NCBI GenBank assembly: GCA_002694985.1
Contig: NZNS01000005.1
Location: forward strand, 62,001-126,000
Source: Parvibaculum sp.
GTDB taxonomy: Bacteria; Pseudomonadota; Alphaproteobacteria; Parvibaculales; Parvibaculaceae
DNA length: 64,000 bases
Direction of reading: 5' to 3'
Below, in pieces: positions 11,634 through 22,436 of the stretch. The position numbers were made by a program, and so were the translations under genes. Numbering within the stretch: the first letter of the stretch is position 1; each line of letters starts with the position of its first letter. The notes beneath the pieces are model-generated. The model had not been told where the DNA came from and did not search any database. It was given only the letters and a program-made list of their open reading frames with translations.

Positions 11634-12004
11634 CCGGCAGACGCCGAATCCCTCTCGTTTATTGCCTGAAAGATTAGCATTCCCGCCTCTTCACGGCAAC
11701 TTCAAACACGCCGGAACAGGGACGATAAGCCACTGAAATAAAAGAAGAATTTTGGGCTCGAAGATTGCCCCAACGGCACTTGCCAAAGTGCCCGCTCATT
11801 CCACCCGAAAGAGGGATGCGGCGGCGCCGTCATGATACTTGAAGCGGGAATATGAAAGACAGGCCTAATCCGCCACCACCTCGCCCTCGCACAGCGCGGC
11901 GATGCGCCGTCGATCACGCAGGCGTACCCGCTTGAATGATCGAAGCCGCCTTCGACGCATCCGATCCGAATATGACGATTCGGGGCGGGAAACGCCCCCG
12001 AAAA
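11634..12004. other. Intergenic region between ssb and gyrA
   Basis: The 371 bases should hold the gyrA promoter and the end of the ssb transcript. GGGGCG (11982-11987) and CGCCCC (11993-11998) form a perfect short stem just after the ssb stop and may terminate it, though without a T-tract. I find no convincing gene. Confidence 0.4.
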
Positions 12005-12481
12005 CTAGAAGGGAATTTCGTCGTCGAGGTCTTGCGAGAAATTACCACGGCCGCCACCGCCGCCACCCGACGAACCGCCGCCAAAGTCGCCGCCGTAATC
12101 GCCACCGCCACCCGAGGAACCGCCACCGCTGCGGCTATCCAGCATGGTCAGCGTTGAATTGAACCCCTGGAGGACGATTTCTGTGGAGTATTTCTCGACA
12201 CCGGACTGGTCGGTCCATTTGCGGGTCTGGAGCGACCCCTCGATATAGACCTTCGAGCCCTTCTTCACATATTGCTCGATGACCTTGCAGAGGCCTTCAT
12301 TGAAGACCACGACGCGATGCCACTCGGTCTTTTCGCGGCGCTCGCCGGTGTTCTTGTCGCGCCAGCTATCCGAGGTCGCGATGCGTAGATTGGCGATCGG
12401 GCGCCCATCCTGGGTACGGCGGATCTCCGGGTCGGCGCCCAGATTGCCGATCAGGATTACCTTGTTGACGCTGCCTGCCAT
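12005..12481 (-). CDS. ssb: Single-stranded DNA-binding protein
   Basis: Protects single-stranded DNA in replication and repair. The OB-fold spans residues 1-110 ([41 protein letters not shown]), followed by a Gly/Ser-rich flexible linker and the acidic protein-interaction tip DLDDEIPF at residues 151-158. The 158-residue length is normal. It diverges from uvrA, the classic arrangement, and the shared 320-base region carries an SOS operator about 100 bases upstream of this start, so LexA control is likely. Confidence 0.98.
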   Translation of the reverse strand: MAGSVNKVILIGNLGADPEIRRTQDGRPIANLRIATSDSWRDKNTGERREKTEWHRVVVFNEGLCKVIEQYVKKGSKVYIEGSLQTRKWTDQSGVEKYSTEIVLQGFNSTLTMLDSRSGGGSSGGGGDYGGDFGGGSSGGGGGGRGNFSQDLDDEIPF

Positions 12482-12801
12482 ATGCTCGCCCTCGCTCTGT
12501 CTGCCGCCGTGGAATGCCGGAACCTAACCGAGCCCCCTGCCCACTGAAAGGGTTAAGTTCTCCACAGCCGCGCGTTAAGTGTTCTCACTATGTTCTCACA
12601 AGGCGGATTTTAGCGCAAGATGCTTCACGGCCAGCATGATTCTTGTCGCGCCTCACCTTATGACCCTTGAAGCTGCCCCCGACGCCCTACATACATGAAG
12701 CCCGAGACCTAGCATCCATCACAGCCCTTGCATCAAAGCCCCATGAGTAACGCTGCCCGCGCCCGTCGCGGACGGCGACGCCCCCCGAGAGTTCCGGCCA
12801 T
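12482..12801. other. Divergent ssb-uvrA regulatory region
   Basis: The 320-base non-coding region lies between two divergent DNA-repair genes and contains the SOS operator described separately. An AT-richer patch at about 12549-12612 surrounds the operator and probably holds one or both promoters. No further gene is supported. Confidence 0.6.
12581..12595. promoter_or_regulatory. SOS box (LexA operator), GTTC-N7-GTTC
   Basis: GTTCTCACTATGTTC matches the alphaproteobacterial LexA consensus GTTC-N7-GTTC exactly. It sits 100 bases from the ssb start and 207 bases from the uvrA start in their shared upstream region. uvrA and ssb are standard SOS targets, so sequence and context agree. Confidence 0.88.
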
Positions 12802-15800
12802 ATGAGCATCTCCAAGAAAGCCGCGCCCGGCAAATCCGGCGACACGCAGAACCGCTTCATCCGCGTGATCGGCGCGCGCGAACACAATCTGCGCAATGTG
12901 AACGTGGAGCTTCCGCGCGACGAGCTGATCGTAATTACCGGACTGTCGGGCTCCGGCAAGTCGTCGCTCGCCTTCGACACGATCTATGCGGAAGGCCAGC
13001 GGCGCTATGTCGAAAGCCTCTCGGCCTATGCGCGGCAGTTTCTGGAGATGATGCAGAAGCCGGATGTCGACCAGATCGACGGTCTCTCGCCTGCCATTTC
13101 CATCGAACAGAAAACAACCTCGCGCAATCCGCGCTCGACGGTCGGCACGGTCACGGAAATCTACGACTACATGCGCCTCCTCTGGGCACGCATCGGCGTG
13201 CCCTATTCGCCCGCGACCGGCCTGCCCATCGAAAGCCAGACCGTAACCCAGATGGTCGACCGCGTGATGGCACTGCCGGAAGGCACACGGCTTTTCCTGC
13301 TGGCACCCATCGTGCGCGGGCGCAAGGGCGAGTACCGCAAGGAATTCGCGGAGCTTCAGAAGAAGGGCTTTCAGCGCGTGAAGGTGGACGGCACCTTTTA
13401 CGAGATCGCGGATGTGCCGGCGCTGAACAAGAAACTGAAACACGATATCGACGTCGTCGTGGACCGTATCGTCGTGCGCGGCGATCTCGGCAACCGGCTG
13501 GCGGACAGCTTCGAGATCGCGCTCGAACTGGCGGACGGGATCGCGGTTGTCGAGATGGCCGATGCCCCGAAAGACGGCAAGAAGGACGGGGATGCGGAAC
13601 GCATCATCTTCTCATCGCGCTTTGCTTGTCCCGTCTCTGGCTTCACCATCGACGAGATCGAGCCGCGGCTTTTCTCGTTCAACAATCCGTTCGGCGCATG
13701 TCCGGCTTGCGACGGGCTCGGCACCCAGTTCTACATGGACCCGGAGCTTGTCGTACCTGACCCCGGACTGTCGCTGAAAAAGGGTGCGATCGCGCCCTGG
13801 TCGCGCTCGACCTCGCCCTATTACACGCAGACGCTGCAGGCGCTGGCGAAGCAGTTCAAATTCTCGATGACCGCGCCGTGGTCGCAACTGCCGGAAGAAG
13901 CGCAGAATGTGATCCTGTACGGCTCGGGCGAGGAGGTCGTGACCTTCGCCTATGACGACGGCATGCGCTCCTACAAGACAAAAAAGCCATTCGAGGGCGT
14001 GATCCCCAACCTTGAACGGCGCTGGCGCGAAACGGACAGCGCCTGGGCGCGCGAGGAAATCGAACGCTATCAGGGCATCACCAATTGCGAGGATTGCGGC
14101 GGCTATCGCCTGAAACCCGAAGCGCTGGCAGTCAAGATCGCAACGCTTCATATCGGCCAGGTCTCGCAGATGTCGATCCGCGAAGCCGATACCTGGTTCC
14201 GCGATCTCAACCAGCACCTGACCTCGAAGCAGAATGAAATCGCGGGCCGCGTGCTGAAGGAAATCCGCGAGCGGCTGCACTTCCTCAACAATGTCGGTCT
14301 CGACTATCTGACGCTGTCGCGCAACTCCGGCACGCTGTCGGGCGGCGAAAGCCAGCGCATCCGTCTCGCCTCACAGATCGGCTCCGGCCTCACCGGCGTT
14401 CTCTATGTGCTGGACGAGCCGTCTATCGGCCTGCACCAGCGCGACAATGACCGGCTGCTCGAAACGCTGAAGCGGCTGCGCGACCTCGGCAATACGGTGA
14501 TCGTGGTCGAACATGACGAGGATGCGATCCGCACCGCCGACCATGTCGTCGACATGGGACCGGGCGCCGGCATCCATGGCGGCAAGGTGGTGGCGGAAGG
14601 TACGCCCGAAGACATCATGGCCGCACCCGACAGCCTGACCGGGCAATATCTGACAGGCTTCCTGCAAGTGCCCGTCCCCGCAGAACGGCGAACAGGCAAC
14701 GGCAAATGGATCAAGATCACCGGCGCGAGAGAGAACAACCTCAAAAACGTGACGGCGGAAATTCCGCTCGGCACCTTTACCTGCGTGAGCGGCGTATCGG
14801 GCGGCGGCAAGTCGACGCTCCTTATCGAGACGATTTACAAAGCCGTTGCGCGCCGGCTCAACAATGCGCGCGAGCATCCCGGCACATTCGACGAGATTTT
14901 CGGCCTCGAACATCTCGACAAGATCATCGATATCGACCAGTCGCCCATCGGTCGGACACCGCGCTCGAACCCGGCCACCTATACCGGCGCCTTCACCTTC
15001 ATTCGCGACTGGTTCGCCGAACTGCCGGAAAGCCGCGCGCGGGGCTACAAGCCGGGACGCTTCTCGTTCAATGTGAAGGGCGGACGCTGCGAGGTCTGTC
15101 AGGGCGATGGCGTCATCAAGATCGAAATGCACTTCCTGCCGGATGTTTATGTGGAGTGCGATGCCTGCCACGGGCATCGCTACAACCGCGAAACGCTGGA
15201 AGTGAAATTCAAGGACAAGTCCATCGCGGACGTACTGGAAATGACGGTCGACGAGGCGGCGTCTTTTTTCAAGGCCGTTCCCGCCGTGCGCGACAAGATG
15301 GAAGTGTTGCAGCGCGTCGGCCTTGGCTACATCAAGGTCGGCCAGCAGGCGACCACGCTTTCGGGCGGCGAAGCGCAGCGCGTGAAACTTGCCAAGGAAT
15401 TGTCGAAGCGCGCGACGGGGCGCACGATCTACATTCTGGACGAGCCGACAACGGGACTGCATTTCCACGATGTGGCAAAGCTGCTTGAGGTGCTGCATGA
15501 ACTGGTTGACACCGGCAACACGGTGGTGGTGATCGAGCATAATCTCGAAGTCATCAAGACCGCAGACTGGATCCTCGATCTCGGGCCGGAGGGGGGCGAT
15601 GGCGGTGGCGAGATCGTGGCCTTCGGTACGCCAGAGGAAGTGGCGGACGAACCGCGCTCCTATACCGGGCGTTATCTGAAGACGCTCTTCAAGAGACGGC
15701 CCGTCAGCGCCCCAGCCACGAAGAGCCAAACACAAGCGACAAAAGCCGCCCCCAAGGCTTCGGCGAAAACATCGGCCGGGAAAGCGGCAAAATCGGCCGC

Positions 15801-15843
15801 AAGGAAGAAACCCGCCGCTGCCAAACGGAAAAAGGCAGGCTGA
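12802..15843 (+). CDS. uvrA: Excinuclease ABC subunit A
   Basis: Damage-sensing ATPase of nucleotide excision repair. The 1013-residue protein has both ABC modules: Walker [10 protein letters not shown] at residues 47-55 and GVSGGGKST in the second half, signatures [16 protein letters not shown] and [16 protein letters not shown], and zinc-finger Cys pairs ([26 protein letters not shown]). The end is unusual: about 50 residues past the normal terminus, rich in Lys, Ala and Ser ([16 protein letters not shown]), resembling histone H1-like tails, which may add DNA affinity. Divergent from ssb and likely LexA-controlled. Confidence 0.98.
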   Translation: MSISKKAAPGKSGDTQNRFIRVIGAREHNLRNVNVELPRDELIVITGLSGSGKSSLAFDTIYAEGQRRYVESLSAYARQFLEMMQKPDVDQIDGLSPAISIEQKTTSRNPRSTVGTVTEIYDYMRLLWARIGVPYSPATGLPIESQTVTQMVDRVMALPEGTRLFLLAPIVRGRKGEYRKEFAELQKKGFQRVKVDGTFYEIADVPALNKKLKHDIDVVVDRIVVRGDLGNRLADSFEIALELADGIAVVEMADAPKDGKKDGDAERIIFSSRFACPVSGFTIDEIEPRLFSFNNPFGACPACDGLGTQFYMDPELVVPDPGLSLKKGAIAPWSRSTSPYYTQTLQALAKQFKFSMTAPWSQLPEEAQNVILYGSGEEVVTFAYDDGMRSYKTKKPFEGVIPNLERRWRETDSAWAREEIERYQGITNCEDCGGYRLKPEALAVKIATLHIGQVSQMSIREADTWFRDLNQHLTSKQNEIAGRVLKEIRERLHFLNNVGLDYLTLSRNSGTLSGGESQRIRLASQIGSGLTGVLYVLDEPSIGLHQRDNDRLLETLKRLRDLGNTVIVVEHDEDAIRTADHVVDMGPGAGIHGGKVVAEGTPEDIMAAPDSLTGQYLTGFLQVPVPAERRTGNGKWIKITGARENNLKNVTAEIPLGTFTCVSGVSGGGKSTLLIETIYKAVARRLNNAREHPGTFDEIFGLEHLDKIIDIDQSPIGRTPRSNPATYTGAFTFIRDWFAELPESRARGYKPGRFSFNVKGGRCEVCQGDGVIKIEMHFLPDVYVECDACHGHRYNRETLEVKFKDKSIADVLEMTVDEAASFFKAVPAVRDKMEVLQRVGLGYIKVGQQATTLSGGEAQRVKLAKELSKRATGRTIYILDEPTTGLHFHDVAKLLEVLHELVDTGNTVVVIEHNLEVIKTADWILDLGPEGGDGGGEIVAFGTPEEVADEPRSYTGRYLKTLFKRRPVSAPATKSQTQATKAAPKASAKTSAGKAAKSAARKKPAAAKRKKAG

Positions 15844-15926
15844 GCCGCCTCAAACGTTTCCGGCCCGGCCCAAAGCCTCTATAACGACTCGTAATTCCGA
15901 GGCCGTAAACAGGGGAAACTGAGCCG

Positions 15927-18050
15927 ATGCCGGGGGGATCGTTCAGCCGTCGTGATTTTCTGAAGCTGTTTGGCGCGACGGCGGGCTGCTTCGTGGCGAC
16001 CGCCGCTGCAACACCTTTCCTGCCGGCACTCGGCACTGCACGCGCTGCACCCGGCGCCTTCCATTTTCCGCAAGGCCTCGCCTCCGCCGATCCGCAACCG
16101 GACGCCGTCATGCTCTGGACGCGCGTGGAAGCTCTCGACGCCGCCGCGGTATTGCCGAATGGCGATGTCGATCTTTATCTGCAGGTTGCCACGGATATGA
16201 GCTTCGAGCGTGTCGTGGTCGAACAGGCGGTGCGTGCAAGTACACGCTCCGACCACACAGTGCGCGTTTTCGTTCAGGGTCTTTCGCCCGACACGATCTA
16301 TTATTACCGCTTCTATGCCGGGAGCGACCGGTCGCCCTACCCCGGCCGCACACGCACGGCACCGCTCCCCGGCACCAAGCGCAAGGTGCGTTTCGCCAGC
16401 TTGTCCTGCCAGAACTATGAAAGCGGCTATTACGGCGCGCTGCGGCGGCTGACGAACGACGACATCGCTGCACCTGCCGAAGAGCAGATCGACTTCGTGC
16501 TCCATCTGGGCGATTTCATCTACGAACGCACGGGCGACGTACCGGAAGGGCGGCCCATCGCGCGCATCGTCGGACCGCTGCCGGATGGCACTGCTCCCTG
16601 GGAACCGGACGGAACGCGTGACTGGTGGCGCAAGGGCGGACAGTCAGCAGTAACGCTTGCCGACTACCGGCATCTCTACAAGACATATCTGACCGACCCC
16701 GATCTGCAGGCGGCGCGCGCCCGCTTTCCCTTCGTGCATACATGGGACGACCATGAATTCACGAATGATGCGTGGCAAAGCTATGCCAGCTATTTCGACG
16801 ACGGCGAGCCTGCACAAAAACGGAAGCTCGCGGCGAACCGTGCCTGGTTCGAATTCATTCCCGCGATCCTGTCGAAAGGACCGAGTTTCAATGGCATCGC
16901 GTCGCCCGCCCACGACTTCCGCGATATGCGCGTCGAAGACTCGCCGATGGCATCGCATGATGACGGCTTCATCTTCGAGGGCGACAATGCAAAGGCGCTG
17001 TCGAGCCTGACCATCTACCGCGCACTGCGCTGGGGCTCGATGCTCGACCTCGTGCTGACGGATTTGCGCAGTTATCGAAGCCCGCCCGTGGTCGACAAGA
17101 AGATCGATACGCTGCTGGAAGGCGCGCCGCTGCCGCCCGTACGCGTGGTGCAATTGCTCGATGCCGGACGCACCGCAAATGACGGAAAGCCACCCGCCAC
17201 GATTTCCTATGGCGGACGCGAAATCGCAAATCCGCGCGCCGAGGCCCCGCCCGGCACACATATGGGTGGCCCGCAAAAGACGTGGTTCAAGCAGGTGATG
17301 AAAGCGTCGAAAGCGGAATGGCGTATCTGGGCGAATAGCTGTCCGGCGCTTCAAATCCGGCTCGATTTTTCCCGCCTTCCCTTTGCCGGCCTCGAAGACG
17401 GCTATGCAGGCACCGACACATGGCAGGGTTATCCGGGCGAACTCAAGGAACTTCTCACCTTCTTGATGGATGAAAAAATCGGCAATGTGATTTCGCTTTC
17501 CGGCGACTATCACGCCTTCGCTGCCGGCCGTCTGCCAGTCGACCCCGACGCAGAAACGCAGCGCGATGCGGCGGTCGAATTCATGACCGCGGCGGTCAGT
17601 TCCTCCTCCATGTATTCCATGGCGGACAGAAGAACGCGCGGCAGCGGCTTCTTTCATCGCGCTGTAACGCTCGAAGACGAAAATGGCAGCGAGCCCAACT
17701 GGAACAATACGCTGGTGAACGGGTTGCGCGCAGGAATCCTCGCCAATTATTCGCGTTCCGACTATCTGTTCGACCTCGTGCGCAACGAACGCGCAAGCCC
17801 CGGCCTCGACTATATCGACGCCGATGCGCACGGCTACACGCTGGTCACGCTCGACGAAACACAAGCCGAAGTCGTGCAAGTGAATGTGGGCGATGTGCTG
17901 AGCGACGCCGGCCCCGAAGGGTCGCCCGTAAAGTGCAAGACGCGCTTCACGGTGAAGCGCTGGGCCGGTGGCGAGGAACCCGCGCTGGAGGGTCCGGCCT
18001 TCGAGGGCGATGCTCCCTACCCCTGGAAACTCAAACACAAGGAAAGCTGA
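15927..18050 (+). CDS. phoD: PhoD-like alkaline phosphatase, Tat-exported
   Basis: Metal-dependent phosphomonoesterase/diesterase acting outside the cytoplasm. The N-terminus has a twin-arginine signal, SRRDFLK at residues 7-13 followed by a hydrophobic Ala-rich segment ending ARA at about residue 40. The body shows the PhoD N-terminal Fn3-like domain (about 45-145) and the metallophosphatase part with LSCQNYESGYYGAL, FVLHLGDFIYE, HTWDDHEFTND and SLSGDYHAFA. At 707 residues it is longer than B. subtilis PhoD (about 580). The Tat translocase genes lie elsewhere in this window. No Pho box was recognised upstream. Confidence 0.9.
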   Translation: MPGGSFSRRDFLKLFGATAGCFVATAAATPFLPALGTARAAPGAFHFPQGLASADPQPDAVMLWTRVEALDAAAVLPNGDVDLYLQVATDMSFERVVVEQAVRASTRSDHTVRVFVQGLSPDTIYYYRFYAGSDRSPYPGRTRTAPLPGTKRKVRFASLSCQNYESGYYGALRRLTNDDIAAPAEEQIDFVLHLGDFIYERTGDVPEGRPIARIVGPLPDGTAPWEPDGTRDWWRKGGQSAVTLADYRHLYKTYLTDPDLQAARARFPFVHTWDDHEFTNDAWQSYASYFDDGEPAQKRKLAANRAWFEFIPAILSKGPSFNGIASPAHDFRDMRVEDSPMASHDDGFIFEGDNAKALSSLTIYRALRWGSMLDLVLTDLRSYRSPPVVDKKIDTLLEGAPLPPVRVVQLLDAGRTANDGKPPATISYGGREIANPRAEAPPGTHMGGPQKTWFKQVMKASKAEWRIWANSCPALQIRLDFSRLPFAGLEDGYAGTDTWQGYPGELKELLTFLMDEKIGNVISLSGDYHAFAAGRLPVDPDAETQRDAAVEFMTAAVSSSSMYSMADRRTRGSGFFHRAVTLEDENGSEPNWNNTLVNGLRAGILANYSRSDYLFDLVRNERASPGLDYIDADAHGYTLVTLDETQAEVVQVNVGDVLSDAGPEGSPVKCKTRFTVKRWAGGEEPALEGPAFEGDAPYPWKLKHKES

Positions 18051-18121
18051 TCCCGCCGGTTTGACGGACGGGTATCACCCGCTAAGCTTCACGCCAGCAA
18101 GAATGGGGCGAGGAGCAAGGC

Positions 18122-19549
18122 ATGAGTTTTTCGGATTACGCATCCCATGACGGATTGGGCCTTGCCGAACTCGTAAAGAAAGGTGACGTCTCGCCCGGCG
18201 AGCTCGCGGAAGAGGCTATTGCACGGATCGAGAAGCACAATCCGGCTCTCAACGCCGTCATCCTGAAACTCTACGATCTCGGCCGCGAGATGGCGAAAGC
18301 CCCGGCAGATGGCCCCTTCAAGGGTGTGCCGTTTCTGCTGAAAGATGCTTTCGGCGATATCGCCGGTTATCCAACCCGCCTCGCCTCGCGCTTTCGCGCC
18401 GAAACGCCCGCGAAAGAAGACGCTGTTCTTGCCAAACGCTTCAAGGCGGCAGGCATCACCATTCTCGGCAAGACGAATGTACCGGAATTCACGCTGCTGC
18501 CGACGACCGAGTCCACGCTTTACGGACCCGCGCGCAATCCCTGGAACCTCGACCATTCGACGGGCGGCTCGTCGGGTGGATCGGCGGCGGCGGTCGCAGC
18601 CGGTATTGTGCCGATGGCGCATGCGAATGACAGCGGCGGCTCGATCCGCATTCCCGCATCGTCCTGCGGCCTTGTCGGGTTGAAGCCGACACGCGCGCGC
18701 ACCTCGCTCGGACCAGATTATGGCGACGTGCTGAGCGGGTTTTGTCACGAGCATGTGGTGACACGAACAGTGCGCGACAGCGCAGCCATGCTCGACTGTA
18801 TTCACGGTAACGAGCCGGGCGACCCCTATGTCGCGCCGCCCGTGAACGGCAGATTCCTCGATGAACTGAAAAAGAAGCCCGGCAAGCTTCGCATCGCCTT
18901 CTCGAAGAAAAACCCCGCAGGCGCGTCTCTTCACGCCGATTGCGTGCAAGGCGTGGAAGCGGTGGCAAAACAACTTGCCGATCTCGGGCATGAGGTCGTG
19001 GAAGCGGCGCCGCCGCTGAACGCCGACGAACCGGGCAACATCTTCCTGCCGCTCTGGGCCGCATGGCTCGCCTCCGAAATCGAGGGCGAAGCGGCGCGGC
19101 GCGGAAGAGGCCCGAAGGACGATGAACTTGAACCGCTGACGCGCGGGCTCTGGGAAGTCGGCAAAACGGTGAGCGCCGCGCAATATCTCATGCTGGTGAA
19201 GGAAGCGCAGGCCCTGACACGCCGCATTGCCAGCTTCATGCAGACTTATGATGTGTGGCTGACACCGACGCTGGCCGCACCACCCATCCCGCTCGGGCTG
19301 ATCAATGTGAACGAGCCGGACCCGATTATCGCCTTCGCGCCCACCGTCGACTACGTGCCCTTTACGCCAATCCAGAATATTACCGGGCAACCGGCCCTGT
19401 CGCTGCCGCTCTGCATGTCGGAGAGCGGGCTGCCGGTCGGCATGATGTTCTCCGCGCGCTTTGGCGACGAGGCGACGCTCTTCCGGCTTGCAGCCCAACT
19501 GGAAGAAGCGATGCCCTGGAAGGATCGCCATCCACATGTCTGGAATTGA
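18122..19549 (+). CDS. Amidase signature family enzyme, copy 1
   Basis: Amidase-signature hydrolase of 475 residues acting on carboxamides; the substrate is unknown. The Ser-cisSer-Lys triad is visible: Lys74 (FLLKDAFG), Ser151 in TGGSSGGS and Ser174 in [12 protein letters not shown]. The start [20 protein letters not shown] is preceded by GGGGCGAGGAGCAAGGC, a good ribosome-binding region. It is followed after 22 bases by a close paralogue with the same start sequence pattern, so the two arose by tandem duplication and are co-transcribed. 6-aminohexanoate-cyclic-dimer hydrolases are similar proteins. No GatB/GatC partner is present, which argues against GatA. Confidence 0.92.
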   Translation: MSFSDYASHDGLGLAELVKKGDVSPGELAEEAIARIEKHNPALNAVILKLYDLGREMAKAPADGPFKGVPFLLKDAFGDIAGYPTRLASRFRAETPAKEDAVLAKRFKAAGITILGKTNVPEFTLLPTTESTLYGPARNPWNLDHSTGGSSGGSAAAVAAGIVPMAHANDSGGSIRIPASSCGLVGLKPTRARTSLGPDYGDVLSGFCHEHVVTRTVRDSAAMLDCIHGNEPGDPYVAPPVNGRFLDELKKKPGKLRIAFSKKNPAGASLHADCVQGVEAVAKQLADLGHEVVEAAPPLNADEPGNIFLPLWAAWLASEIEGEAARRGRGPKDDELEPLTRGLWEVGKTVSAAQYLMLVKEAQALTRRIASFMQTYDVWLTPTLAAPPIPLGLINVNEPDPIIAFAPTVDYVPFTPIQNITGQPALSLPLCMSESGLPVGMMFSARFGDEATLFRLAAQLEEAMPWKDRHPHVWN

Positions 19550-19571
19550 AAAACAAACCGGGAGGAACGAG

Positions 19572-20999
19572 ATGAGCTTTGCCGAATATGCGGATTACGA
19601 CGGACTCGGCCTGGCCGAACTCGTGAAGAAAGGCGACGTGACACCGCTTGAACTGATGGACGCCGCTATCGAACGTACCGAGCGCCACAACGGAACGCTG
19701 AACGCCATCGTACACACCGCCTATGACGAGGCGCGCGAGGCGGCGAAAGGCAAGCTCCCGGACGGCCCTTTCAAGGGAGTGCCCTTCCTCATCAAGGATC
19801 TTGGCACCGAAGTGAAAGGCTGGCCGCGCACGAGCGGCAGCAAATTCGTTTCAAACGTCGTGGACGATCATGACAGTCGGCTGGTCAGCCGCTTCCGCGA
19901 GGCAGGCACCGTGCTCTTCGGCAAGACCAACACGCCCGAGTACGGCATCACGGGCACGACAGAATCGCGCCTGCTCGGCCCCTGCCGCAACCCGTGGAAC
20001 CCGAACCACATTTCGGGCGGCTCGTCCGGCGGCGCGGCCTCGGCGGTTGGCGCAGGCATTCTGCCGCTGGCGCATGCGTCGGACGGGCTCGGCTCGATCC
20101 GCATTCCGGCCGCCTGCTGCGGTCTTGTCGGCATGAAGATTACGCGCGACCGAAACCCGCAAGGCCCCGGAGACTTCGACCGCGCCATCGGCTTCAGCGT
20201 CGATCATGTGGTGAGCCGGACCGTGCGCGACAGCGCGGCCATGCTCGATGCGACGGGCTACCCGGAACCAGCATCGCCCTATGCGCCGCCGCCGAAAGAG
20301 CGGCCCTATATGGAAGAGATCACGAAGAGCTCCGGCAAACTGAAGATCGCCTGGTCCAGCGAAACACCGGCCGGCAAACCCATCGACCCGGAAATCCAGT
20401 CGGCACTGGAAAAGACGGCGGAGCTCCTCGGCAAGCTCGGCCACGAGGTCATTCCCCGCGGGCTGGGCGTCGATTATCGCACGCTCTACCGGGCGCAAGG
20501 CGCGGTCTCCGGCTCGAACTTCGCGGCAGGCATGATGCGCCGGATCGAGGTGATGGGCCGCGAGCCGGAAGAACATGAACTCGAGCCGCTGACCTGGGCG
20601 GGTTTCAGGAACGGCAATAACCTCACCGGTGCGCAGGCCATGTGGGGCTGGCAGCAGCTGCGCCTGATGAACCGGCAGATACTCGCGATTTTCGAGGAGG
20701 TGGACGTCTATCTTTCGCCGGTCATGGGCAAGCTGCCGCCGGAAATCGGCTTTCTCGGACCGGATCAGGAGCCGCGCGAACTGAACAAGCGGCAGGGGCA
20801 GGTCTTCCCCTTTACCCCGCCCTTTAATTTTACCGGCCAGCCCTCGCTCTCGCTGCCGCTCTGGCAGTCCGAAAGCGGGCTGCCCATCGGCATGATGTTC
20901 ACCGGGCGTTATGCCGACGAGGCGACGCTATTCCGGCTGGCGGCGCAGCTTGAAAAGGAACTGCCTTGGGCGGCGCGAAAGCCAGCCGTCTGGAATTAA
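19572..20999 (+). CDS. Amidase signature family enzyme, copy 2
   Basis: Second amidase, also 475 residues. The triad is Lys75 (FLIKDLGT), Ser152 in SGGSSGGA and Ser175 in DGLGSIRIPA, where Leu replaces the usual first Gly of the GGS motif. The ATG at 19572 follows GGGAGGAACGAG, a strong ribosome site; the frame extends upstream to 19461 inside copy 1 but that part is a shadow. Both copies share [23 protein letters not shown] and a matching C-terminal PWxxRxPxVWN. The pair may have split substrate range. Confidence 0.92.
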   Translation: MSFAEYADYDGLGLAELVKKGDVTPLELMDAAIERTERHNGTLNAIVHTAYDEAREAAKGKLPDGPFKGVPFLIKDLGTEVKGWPRTSGSKFVSNVVDDHDSRLVSRFREAGTVLFGKTNTPEYGITGTTESRLLGPCRNPWNPNHISGGSSGGAASAVGAGILPLAHASDGLGSIRIPAACCGLVGMKITRDRNPQGPGDFDRAIGFSVDHVVSRTVRDSAAMLDATGYPEPASPYAPPPKERPYMEEITKSSGKLKIAWSSETPAGKPIDPEIQSALEKTAELLGKLGHEVIPRGLGVDYRTLYRAQGAVSGSNFAAGMMRRIEVMGREPEEHELEPLTWAGFRNGNNLTGAQAMWGWQQLRLMNRQILAIFEEVDVYLSPVMGKLPPEIGFLGPDQEPRELNKRQGQVFPFTPPFNFTGQPSLSLPLWQSESGLPIGMMFTGRYADEATLFRLAAQLEKELPWAARKPAVWN

Positions 21000-21026
21000 C
21001 CCGTGCGGAGTGATATCTCCTCGGGC

Positions 21027-22436
21027 ATGACGAAGGACATACAACCTGTACACGTGATCGGCGCCGGCATGGCCGGCTCAGAGGCGACATGGCAGCTCGC
21101 GCAAGCGGGCGTCCCCGTCGTGCTGCACGAGATGCGGCCGGTGGTGAAAACGGACGCCCACCATACGGACGGCTTCGCCGAACTCGTCTGCTCCAATTCT
21201 TTCCGCTCGGACGATCATGAGCTGAACGCCGTCGGCCTTCTCCATGAGGAGATGCGGCGCGCGGGCTCGATCATGATGGAGGCGGCGGAAGTCGCGCGTG
21301 TACCGGCTGGCGGCGCGCTCGCCGTCGACCGTGACATCTTCTCGGCCTATGTAACGGAAAAGCTCACCGCACATCCCCTGGTGACGGTGGAGCGCGGCGA
21401 GATCGCCGGACTGCCCCCTGCCGGCTGGGACAATGTAATCGTCGCAACCGGCCCCCTCACCTCAGATGCGCTGGGCAAGGCGATCAGCGAAATCACTGGC
21501 GCGGACGAACTCGCCTTCTTCGATGCCATTGCGCCGATCATCCATCGCGACAGCATCGACATGTCGGTTTGCTGGTTCCAGTCGCGTTACGACAAGGAAA
21601 GCACGGGCGCAACCGGACCTGCGGGTGCAGGCAAGGACTACATCAACTGCCCGATGACCCGCGAGCAATACGAAGCCTTCGTCGAAGCCCTGCTGAGCGG
21701 CGACAAGACCGAGTTCAAGGAGTGGGAGAAGTCGACACCCTATTTTGACGGCTGTCTGCCTATCGAGGTCATGGCGGAACGCGGCGCCGAGACGCTGCGC
21801 TTCGGCCCGATGAAACCCGTCGGTCTCACCAATCCGCACAACCCCGATGTGAAGGCCTATGCCATCGTGCAACTCCGCCAGGACAATGCGCTCGGCACGC
21901 TCTACAACATGGTCGGCTTCCAGACGAAACTGAAACATGGCGAGCAGAAGCGCATCTTCCGCACTATTCCCGGACTTGAGAATGCGGAATTCGCACGGCT
22001 TGGCGGCCTGCATCGCAATACCTTCATCAACAGCCCGAACCTTCTCGACAGCATCATGCGCCTGAAAAAGGAACCGCGCCTGCGCTTCGCGGGGCAGATC
22101 ACCGGGGTTGAAGGCTATGTCGAAAGCGGCGCCATGGGCCTGCTCGCAGGCCGCTTCGCTGCCGCCGAACGGCAGGGCCGCAGCGTAACACCGCCGCCAC
22201 GCACCACCGCGCTCGGAGCGTTGCTCGCCCATATCACGGGCGATGCGAACGCCGCGACCTTCCAGCCAATGAATGTGAATTTCGGCCTGTTCCCGGAACC
22301 GGAAGTGCCGCGCGACGAAAACGGAAAACGCCCGCGCGGTAAGGCGAAAGGCCCTGCCCGCAAGCGCGCTTATACGTCCCGCGCGCTCAATGATCTTGCG
22401 GCTTGGCTTCAGCCACGTGCCGAAGCGGCCGAATAG
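21027..22436 (+). CDS. trmFO: Methylenetetrahydrofolate--tRNA (uracil-54-C5)-methyltransferase
   Basis: FAD- and folate-dependent enzyme making ribothymidine at tRNA position 54, used instead of TrmA by many Alphaproteobacteria and Firmicutes. The N-terminal Rossmann motif [19 protein letters not shown] binds [15 protein letters not shown] with its Cys, NCPMTREQY, and [11 protein letters not shown] are TrmFO signatures. The length from the ATG at 21027 is 469 residues. A GTG at 21003 would add eight residues; neither start has a perfect ribosome site. Its stop abuts that of the convergent synthase-like gene with no gap. Confidence 0.95.
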   Translation: MTKDIQPVHVIGAGMAGSEATWQLAQAGVPVVLHEMRPVVKTDAHHTDGFAELVCSNSFRSDDHELNAVGLLHEEMRRAGSIMMEAAEVARVPAGGALAVDRDIFSAYVTEKLTAHPLVTVERGEIAGLPPAGWDNVIVATGPLTSDALGKAISEITGADELAFFDAIAPIIHRDSIDMSVCWFQSRYDKESTGATGPAGAGKDYINCPMTREQYEAFVEALLSGDKTEFKEWEKSTPYFDGCLPIEVMAERGAETLRFGPMKPVGLTNPHNPDVKAYAIVQLRQDNALGTLYNMVGFQTKLKHGEQKRIFRTIPGLENAEFARLGGLHRNTFINSPNLLDSIMRLKKEPRLRFAGQITGVEGYVESGAMGLLAGRFAAAERQGRSVTPPPRTTALGALLAHITGDANAATFQPMNVNFGLFPEPEVPRDENGKRPRGKAKGPARKRAYTSRALNDLAAWLQPRAEAAE

